In this document: positions 37,993 to 46,577 of the stretch, piece after piece
How positions within the stretch are numbered: position 1 is the first letter of the stretch
Layout of the letters: each line of letters starts with the position of its first letter
DNA from: Marinomonas sp. THO17
GTDB lineage: Bacteria > Pseudomonadota > Gammaproteobacteria > Pseudomonadales > Marinomonadaceae
NCBI RefSeq assembly: GCF_040436405.1
Contig: NZ_AP031575.1
Location: 3,213,501-3,277,500 of the forward strand
DNA length: 64,000 bases
Reading direction: 5' to 3'
Made by a program: the position numbers and the translations under genes
Notes under the pieces: generated by a model
What the model saw: only the letters and a program-made list of their open reading frames with translations
What the model was told of the DNA's origin: nothing
Database searches by the model: none

Positions 37993-39330
37993 TCAAAGTA
38001 ACAAGAGGGTGCCTAATCCTAAAAAAGCAACGAAACCAGCCACGTCAGTGACTGTGGTGAGAATGACTGAGCCCGATAGGGCTGGATCAATGCGCAGTTT
38101 ATCCAGTAAGACAGGAATCAAAACGCCTGATAAGGCAGCCATCAAGATATTAATGATAATGGCCATGGCGATCACAGCGCCTAACATAGGGTTACTAAAC
38201 CACCAGTAAGAAATAATACCTATGATGATGGCCCAGACAATACCATTTAGCCAACCTACTTTTAGCTCTTTACCGAGTAAGGATTTGAGATTGCTTCGTG
38301 TAATTTGACCAAGGGCTAAACCACGTACTATCAAAGTAAGTGTCTGACTGCCCGCAATCCCTCCCATAGAAGCCACTACAGGCATCAACACTGCAAGGGC
38401 AACCACTTGTTGCAAGGTAGCTTCAAATAGGCCGATAAAGGCTGACGCTAAGAAAGCCGTTAAGAGGTTAATGCCTAACCATATGCCACGTCTCGCAGCA
38501 CTTTGTTTAACGGGGGCGAAGAGGTCCGTTTCTTCGTTTAACCCCGCCGTCGACATTTGTTGAGCTTCGTTTTCTAAACGTAAGGTTTCCAGTGCTAGTC
38601 CAACGTGAAAACGCCCTAGCAATACTAAGTTTTGGTCTACTACTGGTAATGCTGAAAAACCTGATTTTTCTAACATTTCTGAGGCTTTTATACGTTCTGT
38701 TTCAGCTTGAATGACGGTGCATTCTTCATCCATAAGATTGGACACGGGCTCGTGATCTTGTGCTTTGAAAAGTTTATTGAATTTTACACAACCTACCCAA
38801 CGACCTGTACGGTTGACTAAGTAAATCATGTCGGTGTAATCCGGTACGGTTTTCTTTAGCAGTCTTAGGGCTTCGCCAACACGAATGGATTGCGAAGCGA
38901 TGAGTAATTCGTGATCAATCCAACGACCCACAAGGTCATCTTGGTAAACAATACCTTGTTGATAGTATTCACGTTGCTTATTGTCCATCTGGCTAAGGGC
39001 CAGATCGACAAAACGATCCGGTAAGGAGTCGGTAATTTCCAACAGGCCTTCGGCATCAACGTCTGCGAATAGGGTTTCGATTTCGCTGTCGTCAAGTTCT
39101 TTGAGCAATAGTTGACGAGATTCGCCACGCATTTCAACAAGGATGTCTAAGCGATTTGCTTGTTTAATGTTGGCCCATGCTTGGCGGCGTTGTTCAAGAG
39201 GGATGGATTCCAATGCCAGAGCGACATCGTCAGGGCTGTATTCCGCCATTAACTTATTGATAGACTCTGGTGAATGTTCATCTTGAATAAGATGTTCAAT
39301 CAATAGGGTGACTTGGCTATGCATTGGCAT
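37993..39330 (-). CDS. mgtE: MgtE-family magnesium transporter
   Basis: Mg2+-gated magnesium channel of the inner membrane. The 445-residue protein has the cytoplasmic N domain (about 1-125, with the repeated acidic ELDDSEIETLFADVD), two CBS domains (about 130-250, acting as Mg2+ sensors) and five transmembrane helices (about 280-445) with the signature MGGIAGSQTLTL. No magnesium riboswitch could be recognised in the upstream gap. Confidence 0.93.
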   Translation of the reverse strand: MPMHSQVTLLIEHLIQDEHSPESINKLMAEYSPDDVALALESIPLEQRRQAWANIKQANRLDILVEMRGESRQLLLKELDDSEIETLFADVDAEGLLEITDSLPDRFVDLALSQMDNKQREYYQQGIVYQDDLVGRWIDHELLIASQSIRVGEALRLLKKTVPDYTDMIYLVNRTGRWVGCVKFNKLFKAQDHEPVSNLMDEECTVIQAETERIKASEMLEKSGFSALPVVDQNLVLLGRFHVGLALETLRLENEAQQMSTAGLNEETDLFAPVKQSAARRGIWLGINLLTAFLASAFIGLFEATLQQVVALAVLMPVVASMGGIAGSQTLTLIVRGLALGQITRSNLKSLLGKELKVGWLNGIVWAIIIGIISYWWFSNPMLGAVIAMAIIINILMAALSGVLIPVLLDKLRIDPALSGSVILTTVTDVAGFVAFLGLGTLLLL

Positions 39331-39675
39331 TCTCTAAAGCTGACAAAGAAGCAAAATCAATAGTTTGCGTGATATGTCTAGTAATATCAAACAAGGTTTT
39401 GTTTTTTCGAGAGATTCATTCGATGTGACAGGCTGACCAGTCACCACATTGGGTCTAGGACTGTATGTTGGGTCTGTGACGGCATGGCGAAAAATACAAC
39501 CTAAGGTTTTTTTGTTTGACTTACAGAGACAGTAACTCTGCTTCCGTGTAGAATTCAGCCTCTTCAAAATGGTCTTTTGTATGAAGAAAGGCCTGATAAG
39601 TGCTTATAGATAAGCTAATTGTCTGTGGTTGCAAAACCAGCAAACTTTAGCTTTGTTATGGATTTATTCTTAATC
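39331..39675. other. Divergent gap between mgtE and trpG
   Basis: This 345-bp gap must hold promoters for mgtE (minus) and trpGDC (plus). I found no convincing leader peptide with tandem Trp codons, no attenuator hairpin and no near-consensus promoter pair. The one minus-strand reading frame (39334-39567) lacks a credible coding pattern. A frame open upstream of trpG from 39619 also looks non-coding. Confidence 0.4.
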
Positions 39676-40254
39676 ATGTTGCTAGTTATAGATAATTACG
39701 ATTCCTTCACCTACAACTTGGTACAGTATTTTGGTGAGTTAGGTGTTGAAGTATTAGTACATCGTAATGACCAGATTACGGTAGCGGAAATAGCAGCTTT
39801 AGCACCTTCACATTTGGTCATTTCTCCAGGACCTTGTACACCGAATGAAGCGGGTATTTCTATGGCGATCATTCAAGCATTTGCGGGTAAAATTCCCATT
39901 TTGGGTATTTGCTTAGGTCATCAAAGTATTGCGCAGGTCTTTGGCGGCGAAGTGATTCGTGCTAAAAATGTTATGCATGGTAAAACATCAAGGATATACC
40001 ATAAAGACCATGGGGTTTTTACAGATTTAGTAAATCCTCTATCAGCCACCCGTTACCATTCTTTAGTCGTGGCGCAAGACACTTTGCCAGAATGTTTTGA
40101 AGTAACAGCCTGGACGCAAAATGAGCAATTCGAACTTGATGAAATCATGGGCATTCGTCATAAAGAGATGGAGCTTGAAGGAGTGCAGTTTCATCCAGAA
40201 TCTATACTAACCGAGGCGGGACACGCTTTATTAGCTAATTTTTTAAAACGATAG
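39676..40254 (+). CDS. trpG: Anthranilate synthase glutamine amidotransferase component (TrpG)
   Basis: Supplies ammonia from glutamine to TrpE for anthranilate synthesis; the same protein type can serve PabB in folate synthesis. ATG 39676 gives 192 residues starting [20 protein letters not shown]. The class I amidotransferase triad is complete: Cys79 in GICLGHQS, and His/Glu in VQFHPES. It is followed by trpD after 9 bases and trpC. trpE is not adjacent, so the partner must be elsewhere. Confidence 0.94.
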   Translation: MLLVIDNYDSFTYNLVQYFGELGVEVLVHRNDQITVAEIAALAPSHLVISPGPCTPNEAGISMAIIQAFAGKIPILGICLGHQSIAQVFGGEVIRAKNVMHGKTSRIYHKDHGVFTDLVNPLSATRYHSLVVAQDTLPECFEVTAWTQNEQFELDEIMGIRHKEMELEGVQFHPESILTEAGHALLANFLKR

Positions 40255-40263
40255 GAGAGTCTG

Positions 40264-41301
40264 GTGGAGATTCAAAAAGCAATTGCTGCCGTTGTAGAAC
40301 ATCAAGATCTGAGTGCAGAAAACATGCAAGCCGTAATGACTCAAATCATGACAGGTCTAGCGACACCAGCACAGATAGGCGGCTTTTTGATAGCGCTACG
40401 CATGAAAGGTGAAACGGTAGATGAAATTGCCGCCGCCGCCAAGGTGATGCGTGATTTGTCTAATAAAGTCAGTTTACCGATAGATGGTGTTGTGGACACT
40501 TGTGGTACAGGTGGAGACGGAGGTAACTTGTTTAATGTTTCGACCGCATCCGCTTTTGTGGTCGCTGCCGCTGGCGGTAAAGTTGCCAAGCACGGGGGGC
40601 GTTCAGTATCTTCCAAGTCTGGCAGTGCGGATGTATTAGAACATGCTGGTATTTATCTTGGATTAAATGCGGAACAAGTTTGCCGCTGTGTCGAAGAGAT
40701 TGGCTTGGGCTTCATGTTTGCCCCTAATCATCATGCCGCTATGAAACATGCTGTCGGGCCACGAAAGGAAATGGCGACCCGAACCATTTTTAATTTGTTA
40801 GGTCCGCTAACGAATCCAGCCAACGCGAAACGGCAAGTGATGGGTGTTTTTCATCAGAAGTGGGTGCGTCCGATAGCTGAAGTGCTAAAAGCATTAGGCA
40901 GTGAACATGTGATGGTAGTGCATTCGGTTGATGGTTTGGATGAAATCAGTATTGCTGCACCGACTTATGTGGCGGAATTGAAAGATGGTGAGATTACTGA
41001 ATATCAGATTCAACCAACAGACTTTGGTATCTCGTTGCAGTCAATTGAAGATATACATGCCTACGATGCTGAGCAGAGTCTGGCCCTGATAAAAACCGCT
41101 TTAGATGGCAAGGGTAAAGTGAATCCTGCTCGCGATATTGTGGCCTTAAATGCAGGTGCAGCTATTTACGTTTCAGGTGTTGCATCCACTCTAGCTGAAG
41201 GAGTAAGTATTGCCGAAGATGTTATTGGCGGGGGCACAGCGAAAGTTAAAATGTCTGAATTAGCCAGTTTTACACGTTGTTTTATGGACACTAACTCATA
41301 A
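40264..41301 (+). CDS. trpD: Anthranilate phosphoribosyltransferase
   Basis: Joins anthranilate to PRPP in tryptophan synthesis. The GTG at 40264 follows AGGAGAG and gives 345 residues. The PRPP-binding site CGTGGDGGNLFNVST, the AKHGGRSVSSKSGSADVLE motif, and FMFAPNHHAAMKHAVGPRKE are all intact. It sits between trpG and trpC in the common trpGDC arrangement. Confidence 0.97.
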   Translation: MEIQKAIAAVVEHQDLSAENMQAVMTQIMTGLATPAQIGGFLIALRMKGETVDEIAAAAKVMRDLSNKVSLPIDGVVDTCGTGGDGGNLFNVSTASAFVVAAAGGKVAKHGGRSVSSKSGSADVLEHAGIYLGLNAEQVCRCVEEIGLGFMFAPNHHAAMKHAVGPRKEMATRTIFNLLGPLTNPANAKRQVMGVFHQKWVRPIAEVLKALGSEHVMVVHSVDGLDEISIAAPTYVAELKDGEITEYQIQPTDFGISLQSIEDIHAYDAEQSLALIKTALDGKGKVNPARDIVALNAGAAIYVSGVASTLAEGVSIAEDVIGGGTAKVKMSELASFTRCFMDTNS

Positions 41302-41326
41302 AAGAATTGCGAGGAGAAAGTGGATT

Positions 41327-42142
41327 ATGCAGGTTGAAACACCGACTATCTTAAAAAAGATTGTGGCACGTAAGTTTGAAGAAATTGCTGAGCGAAAAGC
41401 GCATACGCCATATCATAATTTGGAAGTAGCGGCGTCTGTTGCCAATGTACATAATGCTCCGCGAGGCTTTGCACAAGCCTTAAAACATCAGATTGCCATG
41501 GGTAAAGCCGGTGTGATTGCGGAAATAAAGCAGGCTTCACCAAGTAAAGGAATCTTGCGTGAGCCTTTTTATCCAGGTGAAATCGCCAAATCTTATGAAC
41601 AAGCAGGTGCTGCTTGCCTGTCGGTTTTAACCGATCAAGACTTTTTTAAAGGTCATGAAGATTATCTAGTGGAAGCAAGATCAGCCTGTAAGCTTCCTGT
41701 GATTCGTAAAGACTTTATTGTTGATGAATACCAGGTGATTGAAGCGAGATCCATTGGCGCCGACTGTATTTTGTTAATTGCGGCCTGTTTGTCTGGTGAA
41801 AAACTACAGGCACTGGATACTATGGCGCGAGACCTTGGTATGGATGTGCTGGTGGAAGTGCACAATCAGCCGGAATTGGATTTGGCGCTTGAGTACACGC
41901 AAACGGAATTATTGGGTATTAATAATCGCGATCTACATACCTTTGAATTGAGTCTGGATCATACTTTTGAATTAATGAATAAGATACCAAAAGACAGATT
42001 GATCGTGACGGAAAGTGGTATTCACACCCATGAAGATGTGGCAGTAATGCGTAATCACGGAATCCATGCGTTTCTTGTTGGCGAGGCTTTCATGCGCGCC
42101 GATGATCCTGGTGAGAAGTTAGCCGAGTTGTTTGAATATTAA
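41327..42142 (+). CDS. trpC: Indole-3-glycerol-phosphate synthase
   Basis: Closes the indole ring from CdRP. The 271-residue TIM barrel is the monofunctional form with no TrpF domain. The catalytic residues are in AEIKQASPSKG (first Lys), VIRKDFIVDEYQV (second Lys), ILLIAACL, GINNRDLHTFE, and LVGEAFMR for the phosphate site. It follows trpD by 25 bp with a good ribosome site (GAGGAGA). Confidence 0.97.
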   Translation: MQVETPTILKKIVARKFEEIAERKAHTPYHNLEVAASVANVHNAPRGFAQALKHQIAMGKAGVIAEIKQASPSKGILREPFYPGEIAKSYEQAGAACLSVLTDQDFFKGHEDYLVEARSACKLPVIRKDFIVDEYQVIEARSIGADCILLIAACLSGEKLQALDTMARDLGMDVLVEVHNQPELDLALEYTQTELLGINNRDLHTFELSLDHTFELMNKIPKDRLIVTESGIHTHEDVAVMRNHGIHAFLVGEAFMRADDPGEKLAELFEY

Positions 42143-42179
42143 TTGACTGTGGCGGTATAGGAATAAGATAAGGTTGTAT

Positions 42180-42587
42180 ATGAAAACAAATGTGAGTTGG
42201 CAAGAAGATGTTCATTTTACCGCTGAGACGGGATCTGGTTTTAAGGTTGAAATAGACGGAAATCAGGTTGCAGGTCCTCGTCCAATGGAATTGATTTTGG
42301 CAGGATTAGGTGGTTGCACTTCTTACGATGTGGTTGGTATTTTGAAGAAGTCTCGGCAAGATGTTGTGTCTTGCGTGGCGAAAATTGATGCTGATAGAGC
42401 GGATACAGTACCTGCTGTATTCACTGAGATCAGAGTGCATTTCGTGGTGACTGGACGTAACTTGAAAGAGACTGTGGTCGCCAGAGCGGTCAAACTCTCG
42501 GCTGAAGAGTATTGCTCTGCATCTCTCATGTTAGAGCGTGGCGGTGTTAAGATCGAGCACAGTTATGAGATAGTGGAAGTCGAGTAA
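42180..42587 (+). CDS. OsmC-family protein (YhfA-like)
   Basis: OsmC-fold proteins reduce organic hydroperoxides using two cysteines. The 135-residue product has both: one in LGGCTSYDVVGILKK and one in EYCSASLMLERGG. Its N-terminal part (VSWQEDVHFTAETGSGFKVEIDG) is closest in pattern to the YhfA branch, whose substrate is uncertain. ATG 42180 has AAGG upstream; the TTG at 42174 is not favoured. It is 37 bp after trpC and ends before a terminator, so it may be the last gene of the trpGDC unit. Confidence 0.85.
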   Translation: MKTNVSWQEDVHFTAETGSGFKVEIDGNQVAGPRPMELILAGLGGCTSYDVVGILKKSRQDVVSCVAKIDADRADTVPAVFTEIRVHFVVTGRNLKETVVARAVKLSAEEYCSASLMLERGGVKIEHSYEIVEVE

Positions 42588-42617
42588 GAAGAAGCTCTGC
42601 TATTTGCAAAGTTTGAC

Positions 42618-42647
42618 TGATTTAACAAGTGATTGATTTAACAAGTG
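42618..42647 (+). repeat. Two tandem copies of a 14-bp repeat
   Basis: TGATTTAACAAGTG occurs at 42618-42631 and 42634-42647, separated by 2 bases. It lies in the untranslated space after the OsmC-like gene, just before the terminator. It is probably a replication-slippage duplication. Confidence 0.85.
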
Positions 42648-42655
42648 TTAGATGT

Positions 42656-42680
42656 AAAAAGAGCTTATGGCTCTTTTTTT
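42656..42680. terminator. Bidirectional terminator between the OsmC-like gene and tRNA-Arg
   Basis: The stem AGAGC/GCTCT (42660-42664 with 42670-42674), extended by A-T pairs, ends in seven T on the plus strand. On the minus strand a T5 run follows the hairpin, so it can also end the tRNA-Arg transcript. Confidence 0.85.
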
Positions 42681-42702
42681 GTTTCATGACGTTTTGGTTT
42701 TA

Positions 42703-42778
42703 TGGCGTCCTCACCAGGACTCGAACCTGGAATAGCTGCTTAGGAGGCGGCTGGTATATCCTGTTTACCTATGAGGAC
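42703..42778 (-). tRNA. tRNA-Arg, anticodon CCU
   Basis: Read on the minus strand the 76-nt cloverleaf has a perfect acceptor stem (GTCCTCA with TGAGGAC), discriminator G, encoded CCA, D-stem GGTA/TACC, anticodon loop CTCCTAA, and T-stem CCAGG/CCTGG around TTCGAGT. The anticodon stem GCCGC/GCAGC has a C-A mismatch at its middle pair (29-41). It decodes AGG. tRNA-Arg(CCU) is a frequent integration site elsewhere, but no element is attached here. Confidence 0.93.
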
Positions 42779-42858
42779 TTAATATTGAGTATTGTATACT
42801 TTTGATTGTTAGAATATCAAATGATAAAAAATTATATCATTTTGATTTATATGCAGTT

Positions 42859-43338
42859 TTAAGCTCTTCCTAAGGTTTGCTTACTGCTGATAGGGCGAGT
42901 GGATCCACGAGAGGTGTAGACCTTGTTTTTATTGTTGTGACCTTGCATTAGCTCAAATAATTGTTTGTTTCGTTTCTGCAAAGTGCTGAGAATTTGCGCA
43001 TTGGTGTTGTTCTTGGTTTTACACACCTTTAGAAGTTCTTCACACTCTTTCATTAAAAGTCTAACTTCGTCCAATGAACTATCTTGGTCTTTTAGCCAAT
43101 CTTTAAAATCCTGCTCGGTGGGATCTTTACGATCAAGGACATCAAATTTGATAAGAAGATTAATCCGCTTATCATTTAAGGTGTTCATTTCGTCAAGAAG
43201 AGCTTGCTTTTTTTCAGCCAGAGAAAGGATCAGATGGTTGTCTTGCTTGCCTAGTGCTTGTCGTTCTTCGTCGAGAAGAACGGACAGTTCTATCAGTATT
43301 TCTTTGCTTTTGGTGAAGATGGGGGAGATAGGGATCAT
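42859..43338 (-). CDS. flgN: Flagellar export chaperone FlgN
   Basis: Cytoplasmic chaperone that keeps the hook-junction proteins FlgK and FlgL ready for export. The 159-residue mostly helical protein has the FlgN-like N-terminal pattern of long amphipathic helices (LIELSVLLDEERQALGKQD, SLAEKKQALLDEMN), and a variable basic/Ser-rich C-terminal tail. Identification rests mainly on helix pattern and its place directly after flgM, 26 bp apart. Confidence 0.88.
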   Translation of the reverse strand: MIPISPIFTKSKEILIELSVLLDEERQALGKQDNHLILSLAEKKQALLDEMNTLNDKRINLLIKFDVLDRKDPTEQDFKDWLKDQDSSLDEVRLLMKECEELLKVCKTKNNTNAQILSTLQKRNKQLFELMQGHNNKNKVYTSRGSTRPISSKQTLGRA

Positions 43339-43364
43339 AAGATCAAGCCTTCAATGGTCGCAGA

Positions 43365-43676
43365 TTAGAATAGCGAATCCATTGAAGCCATGTTGTTTGC
43401 GAGACGTTGGGTGTCAATCTTGTATTCACCAGCCGCTAGCGCACTTTTGATTTGCTCTACTTTTTCCATATCGACCTCAGGCAAACTGTTCAATTTAGCC
43501 TGTTGATTTTGTAGTGTTTGTGCTGTGCCGCTAAGACGAACGGTATCCTCAGCCATGGTACCACTTGGTGTACTGCCTCTATTTTCAGTTGCACTAGCTG
43601 CCGCGTCATCTTTGTGCGCGCGCTCGCTTTTGTTGATCGTGCCCTGATTTGATAGACCTGTTAAATTGATTGCCAT
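43365..43676 (-). CDS. flgM: Anti-sigma-28 factor FlgM
   Basis: Binds and inhibits sigma-28 (FliA) until it is exported through the finished hook. The 103 residues show the unfolded Ser/Thr/Ala-rich N-terminal half and the conserved C-terminal sigma-binding helices (VEQIKSALAAGEYKIDTQRLA, then MASMDSLF). A strong sigma-28 motif lies upstream, giving the usual feedback loop. It is followed by flgN. Confidence 0.95.
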   Translation of the reverse strand: MAINLTGLSNQGTINKSERAHKDDAAASATENRGSTPSGTMAEDTVRLSGTAQTLQNQQAKLNSLPEVDMEKVEQIKSALAAGEYKIDTQRLANNMASMDSLF

Positions 43677-43713
43677 TGGGTTTTTCCGCCCTTAAATGAT
43701 TTGCATGTCTATG

Positions 43714-43740
43714 ATGTCGGCTGAGCCTAGAAGAACTTTA
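43714..43740 (-). promoter_or_regulatory. Sigma-28 (FliA) promoter of flgM-flgN
   Basis: On the minus strand TAAAGTTC (complement of 43733-43740), 11-bp spacer and GCCGACAT (complement of 43714-43721) match the FliA consensus (TAAAGTTT-N11-GCCGATAA) at 14 of 16 positions. It lies 38 bp before flgM. Confidence 0.85.
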
Positions 43741-43790
43741 GTCAAAAACCTCACAAAAGGGAAATTTATATTTGTTTAAGCTCTAAGTAC

Positions 43791-44492
43791 TCAATAGTTT
43801 ACAAGAACCTCACTGTCAGTTACAACTTTAGCGTATATAATTCGTCCTGAACTAGCGTTTTTGACACGAATTTGTTGTCCCTTTACGCCATTCTCTAAAG
43901 CTACGCCGTTCATTCGCACCATAATGCTACCACTATTGGCCGTGATAGTAATGGCGTCACCTTTTTTTATGAGTGTTGGTAAACGCGTTAAGTTGTCTGT
44001 GATAAAGGTATTAATGCGTATATTGCGCGAAGCGATCAAACCAAATGGTGGATTGTCTTGAGTATAAATATGACCTCTTAGGTCAGCTATGTCTACTTCG
44101 CCAATATCTGTGTTTTCCTGTGTGATGCTCTGTCCTCGATTAATTGGGGTGATGGCGCGAATGGCAGGAATTCGAATGGATTGTACGGCAGGCAAGTAGG
44201 ACTTCCAGATTGGGTTGTCACAGCTGATTTCGTAGTTGGTACGCTGTCGGGCTTCTGGACGCTGGTTTTGAATGCTGATGTTACCGTCGCTGCAATCGGG
44301 TAAGTAGTTGAGTGAAGCCAAATTATTAAGCTTTATTTCGATGGATGCTTGAGGGTATATAGCAGACAAGCGCGGTACTTCAACTTGGTTGATGAAGCGG
44401 TTAACGATTTCTTCAAGTGATTGTGCCTGAAGAAAATTGATTTGGAGACAAAGCAAGGCCAAAAATAGCCTTTTGATTCGCATGATTGGCAC
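43791..44492 (-). CDS. flgA: Flagellar basal-body P-ring formation protein FlgA
   Basis: Periplasmic chaperone for assembly of the FlgI P-ring. The 233-residue protein has a signal peptide (about 1-23, ending LQAQS), a variable N-domain, an SAF domain (about 108-170, with IRAITPINRGQSITQENTD), and the C-terminal ITANSGSIMVRMNGVALENG with a final VLVNY. A second ATG nine bases downstream (44483) would give a more typical signal peptide. It is divergent from cheV and separated from flgM by 114 bp. Confidence 0.94.
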   Translation of the reverse strand: MPIMRIKRLFLALLCLQINFLQAQSLEEIVNRFINQVEVPRLSAIYPQASIEIKLNNLASLNYLPDCSDGNISIQNQRPEARQRTNYEISCDNPIWKSYLPAVQSIRIPAIRAITPINRGQSITQENTDIGEVDIADLRGHIYTQDNPPFGLIASRNIRINTFITDNLTRLPTLIKKGDAITITANSGSIMVRMNGVALENGVKGQQIRVKNASSGRIIYAKVVTDSEVLVNY

Positions 44493-44576
44493 TCTTTGTT
44501 TATGATTTCGTTATGAATAAGTTAGTAAATTGTTAATATTCACTCTATCATTGGTGAATGCATTTTAACAATTTTG

Positions 44577-44590
44577 AGGGTTTCCCCTCA
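44577..44590. other. Hairpin in the flgA-cheV divergent gap
   Basis: GAGGG-TTTC-CCCTC forms a 5-bp GC-rich hairpin 30 bp before the cheV start, just upstream of its ribosome site. It has no T-tract, so it is not a terminator; it may affect cheV translation or be chance. Confidence 0.4.
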
Positions 44591-44620
44591 TTATGCAGTT
44601 TATACATTTTGGAGGCGTAT

Positions 44621-45550
44621 ATGGCTGGGGTTCTAGATACAGTTAATCAACGTACACAGCTGGTCGGGGAAAATAGACTTGAATTGTTGTTGTTTCGCTT
44701 AAATGGTAAGCAAATCTACGGTATCAACGTTTTTAAAGTGAAGGAAGTATTGCAGTGCCCTAAGCTCACAACTATGCCCCATAGTTCTCCTGTGGTTCGC
44801 GGTGTGGCACATATTCGTGGTGGGACCATTCCAATTTTAGATCTAGGCTTGGCAACAGGAGCAAGTCCAATTGAGAACATCAGCCAGTGTTTTGTTATTA
44901 TTACGGAGTATAACCGTCGTATTCAAGGTTTCTTGGTTCGAGGTGTGGAACGAATAGTAAACATGAACTGGAGTGATATTCAGCCACCACCAAAAGGTCT
45001 TTCAAATGATAATTATCTGACGGCAGTTTGTCAGGTAGAGAAAGAAATGGTCGAGATCATTGATGTGGAGCAAATTCTCTCTGAGGTGGCGCCAATGCGT
45101 CAGGATATATCAGACGGGATTGTAAACTCAGATGTTCAAGAGAATGCCAAACAACATCATATTTTGATCGTCGATGATTCATCTGTTGCTCGTAAACAGA
45201 TTAAGCGTTGTATGGAACAAGTGGGCTTTGCTACCACAGTCTTGTGTGATGGACGTGAGGCACTCGAGTATCTGCAAAATTTGGCAGCAGAAGGTACCGA
45301 TGTAACAGAAGAGTTTTCTATGGTAATTTCTGATATCGAAATGCCGGAGATGGATGGCTATACATTAACCACAGCAATTCGTAACGATAGCCGCATGCAG
45401 GACTTATTTATTCTTCTACACACTTCCTTAAGTGGCGTATTTAATGAAGCTATGGTCAAGAAAGTAGGTGCCGATGGCTTCTTGGCGAAATTCCAGCCAG
45501 ATGAATTGGCACGTCTAGCGATCGAGACGGTAGAAGTGCAATCTGAGTAA
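44621..45550 (+). CDS. cheV: Chemotaxis coupling protein CheV (CheW-REC fusion)
   Basis: Couples chemoreceptors to the CheA kinase and is itself phosphorylated for adaptation. ATG 44621 follows a perfect GGAGG site and gives 309 residues; the longer frame from 44558 runs through the promoter region. Residues about 10-165 are a CheW domain (LLLFRLNGKQIYGINVFKVKE, RGGTIPILDL) and about 185-305 a receiver domain with acidic pocket LIVDDSS and phospho-acceptor Asp in VISDIEMPEMDGY. It precedes cheR, the common order upstream of flgB. Confidence 0.95.
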   Translation: MAGVLDTVNQRTQLVGENRLELLLFRLNGKQIYGINVFKVKEVLQCPKLTTMPHSSPVVRGVAHIRGGTIPILDLGLATGASPIENISQCFVIITEYNRRIQGFLVRGVERIVNMNWSDIQPPPKGLSNDNYLTAVCQVEKEMVEIIDVEQILSEVAPMRQDISDGIVNSDVQENAKQHHILIVDDSSVARKQIKRCMEQVGFATTVLCDGREALEYLQNLAAEGTDVTEEFSMVISDIEMPEMDGYTLTTAIRNDSRMQDLFILLHTSLSGVFNEAMVKKVGADGFLAKFQPDELARLAIETVEVQSE

Positions 45551-45556
45551 ATATTT

Positions 45557-45583
45557 AGCTAGGCAATGTGGTTTGGCCTAGCT
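45557..45583 (+). other. Hairpin in the cheV-cheR gap
   Basis: AGCTAGGC and GCCTAGCT (45557-45564 with 45576-45583) form a perfect 8-bp stem with an 11-base loop. No T-tract follows, so it is more likely a processing or stability structure, or a weak terminator, than an operon end. Confidence 0.55.
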
Positions 45584-45605
45584 GTCATTAAATAATGGAG
45601 TTTTA

Positions 45606-46442
45606 ATGCTCAGCACGACTAATGCAATCAGCCCTGCTGGTTACAATCGCTTCCGAGATTATTTGCAAAAAGTGTGTGGAATCTCGTTAAGCGACAATAA
45701 GCAATATCTTGTGGCAAGCCGTCTTGGCAAAATTTTAGAAAGAGAGAACTTTTCCAAAATTGAGATGTTGGTGGATGCTCTTGATAAGCCATTTAATTCC
45801 AAGTTAAAGGAAGAAGTCATTAATGCGATGACCACAAATGAAACTTTGTGGTTCCGTGATACGCATCCCTTCACTATTTTGCGTGAGAAAGTGTTGCCTG
45901 AAATGACTGGTGCGCCTTTGCGTATTTGGTCAGCCGCTTCTTCAACCGGTCAAGAGCCTTACTCTATTAGTATGGTGATAGAGGAGTTCAAAAATGCTCG
46001 ACCTGGTTTGCTTAAACCGGGTGAGCGAATTGTAGCAACCGATATCTGTACCAATATTTTGCAGCATGCTAAGCAGGGTGAATACGATAGTTTGGCCATT
46101 GCTAGAGGTTTGGGGCCAGATTTGCAAAAACGTTACTTCGACAAGATTAATGAGGCGACGTGGAAAATAAAACCAAATCTAAGTTCGAGAGTTGAATTTA
46201 AATACCTAAATTTGATTGATTCTTTTACTGGCTTGGGTAAGTTCGACGTGATTTTTTGTCGCAATGTACTGATTTATTTCACGGTAGAAAGGAAACAAGA
46301 CATTCTCAAACGCATGCATGCATCCTTAAAACCCGGGGGGTACTTGTTCTTGGGAGGCTCTGAAGCTTTAAGTGGCTTGTCAGATTACTTTGAAATAGTT
46401 CAGTGTCATCCTGGCATTGTTTATAAAGCCAAAGCGAATTAG
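45606..46442 (+). CDS. cheR: Chemotaxis methyltransferase CheR
   Basis: Methylates glutamates on chemoreceptors using S-adenosylmethionine. The 278-residue protein has the helical N-domain (about 1-80) and the methyltransferase domain with NAMTTNETLWFRD, the SAM-binding IWSAASSTGQEPYSI and VIFCRNVLIYF. No C-terminal receptor-tethering pentapeptide site is evident. It ends at a good terminator before flgB. Confidence 0.96.
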   Translation: MLSTTNAISPAGYNRFRDYLQKVCGISLSDNKQYLVASRLGKILERENFSKIEMLVDALDKPFNSKLKEEVINAMTTNETLWFRDTHPFTILREKVLPEMTGAPLRIWSAASSTGQEPYSISMVIEEFKNARPGLLKPGERIVATDICTNILQHAKQGEYDSLAIARGLGPDLQKRYFDKINEATWKIKPNLSSRVEFKYLNLIDSFTGLGKFDVIFCRNVLIYFTVERKQDILKRMHASLKPGGYLFLGGSEALSGLSDYFEIVQCHPGIVYKAKAN

Positions 46443-46462
46443 ACCTCATTAATGGGATTATG

Positions 46463-46491
46463 AAAAGCTCATCTTAGGATGGGCTTTTTTT
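46463..46491 (+). terminator. cheR terminator
   Basis: A 9-bp stem (46465-46473 with 46478-46486, one G-T pair) with TTAG loop and a run of T to 46491. It separates cheV-cheR from the flgB operon. Confidence 0.88.
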
Positions 46492-46577
46492 GTTTTTGTT
46501 ATCTATATTTTAATTGCCGCTTTTTGCCGTTTTTATAATGTCTATTTTTAACTTATTGAAAAATAATGATATTTTTT

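Noticed and set aside
37571..38209. 212-codon plus-strand frame across mscS and mgtE
   Set aside because: Antisense to both membrane-protein genes and rich in Thr/Ser/Lys; no start site or family pattern.
39334..39567. 77-codon minus-strand frame upstream of mgtE
   Set aside because: No ribosome site, odd composition and position in the promoter gap; not supported as a gene or as a leader peptide.
39619..39675. N-terminal extension of trpG, or Trp attenuator leader
   Set aside because: The extension is not TrpG-like and no tandem Trp codons with attenuator hairpin were found.
42703..42778. Integration site of a genomic island at tRNA-Arg
   Set aside because: No integrase gene, no duplicated tRNA end nearby, and both flanks are core genes.
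42965..43450. 161-codon plus-strand frame across flgN and flgM
   Set aside because: Antisense to two well-supported flagellar genes; very Ser/Arg/Leu-rich, as expected for a reverse shadow.
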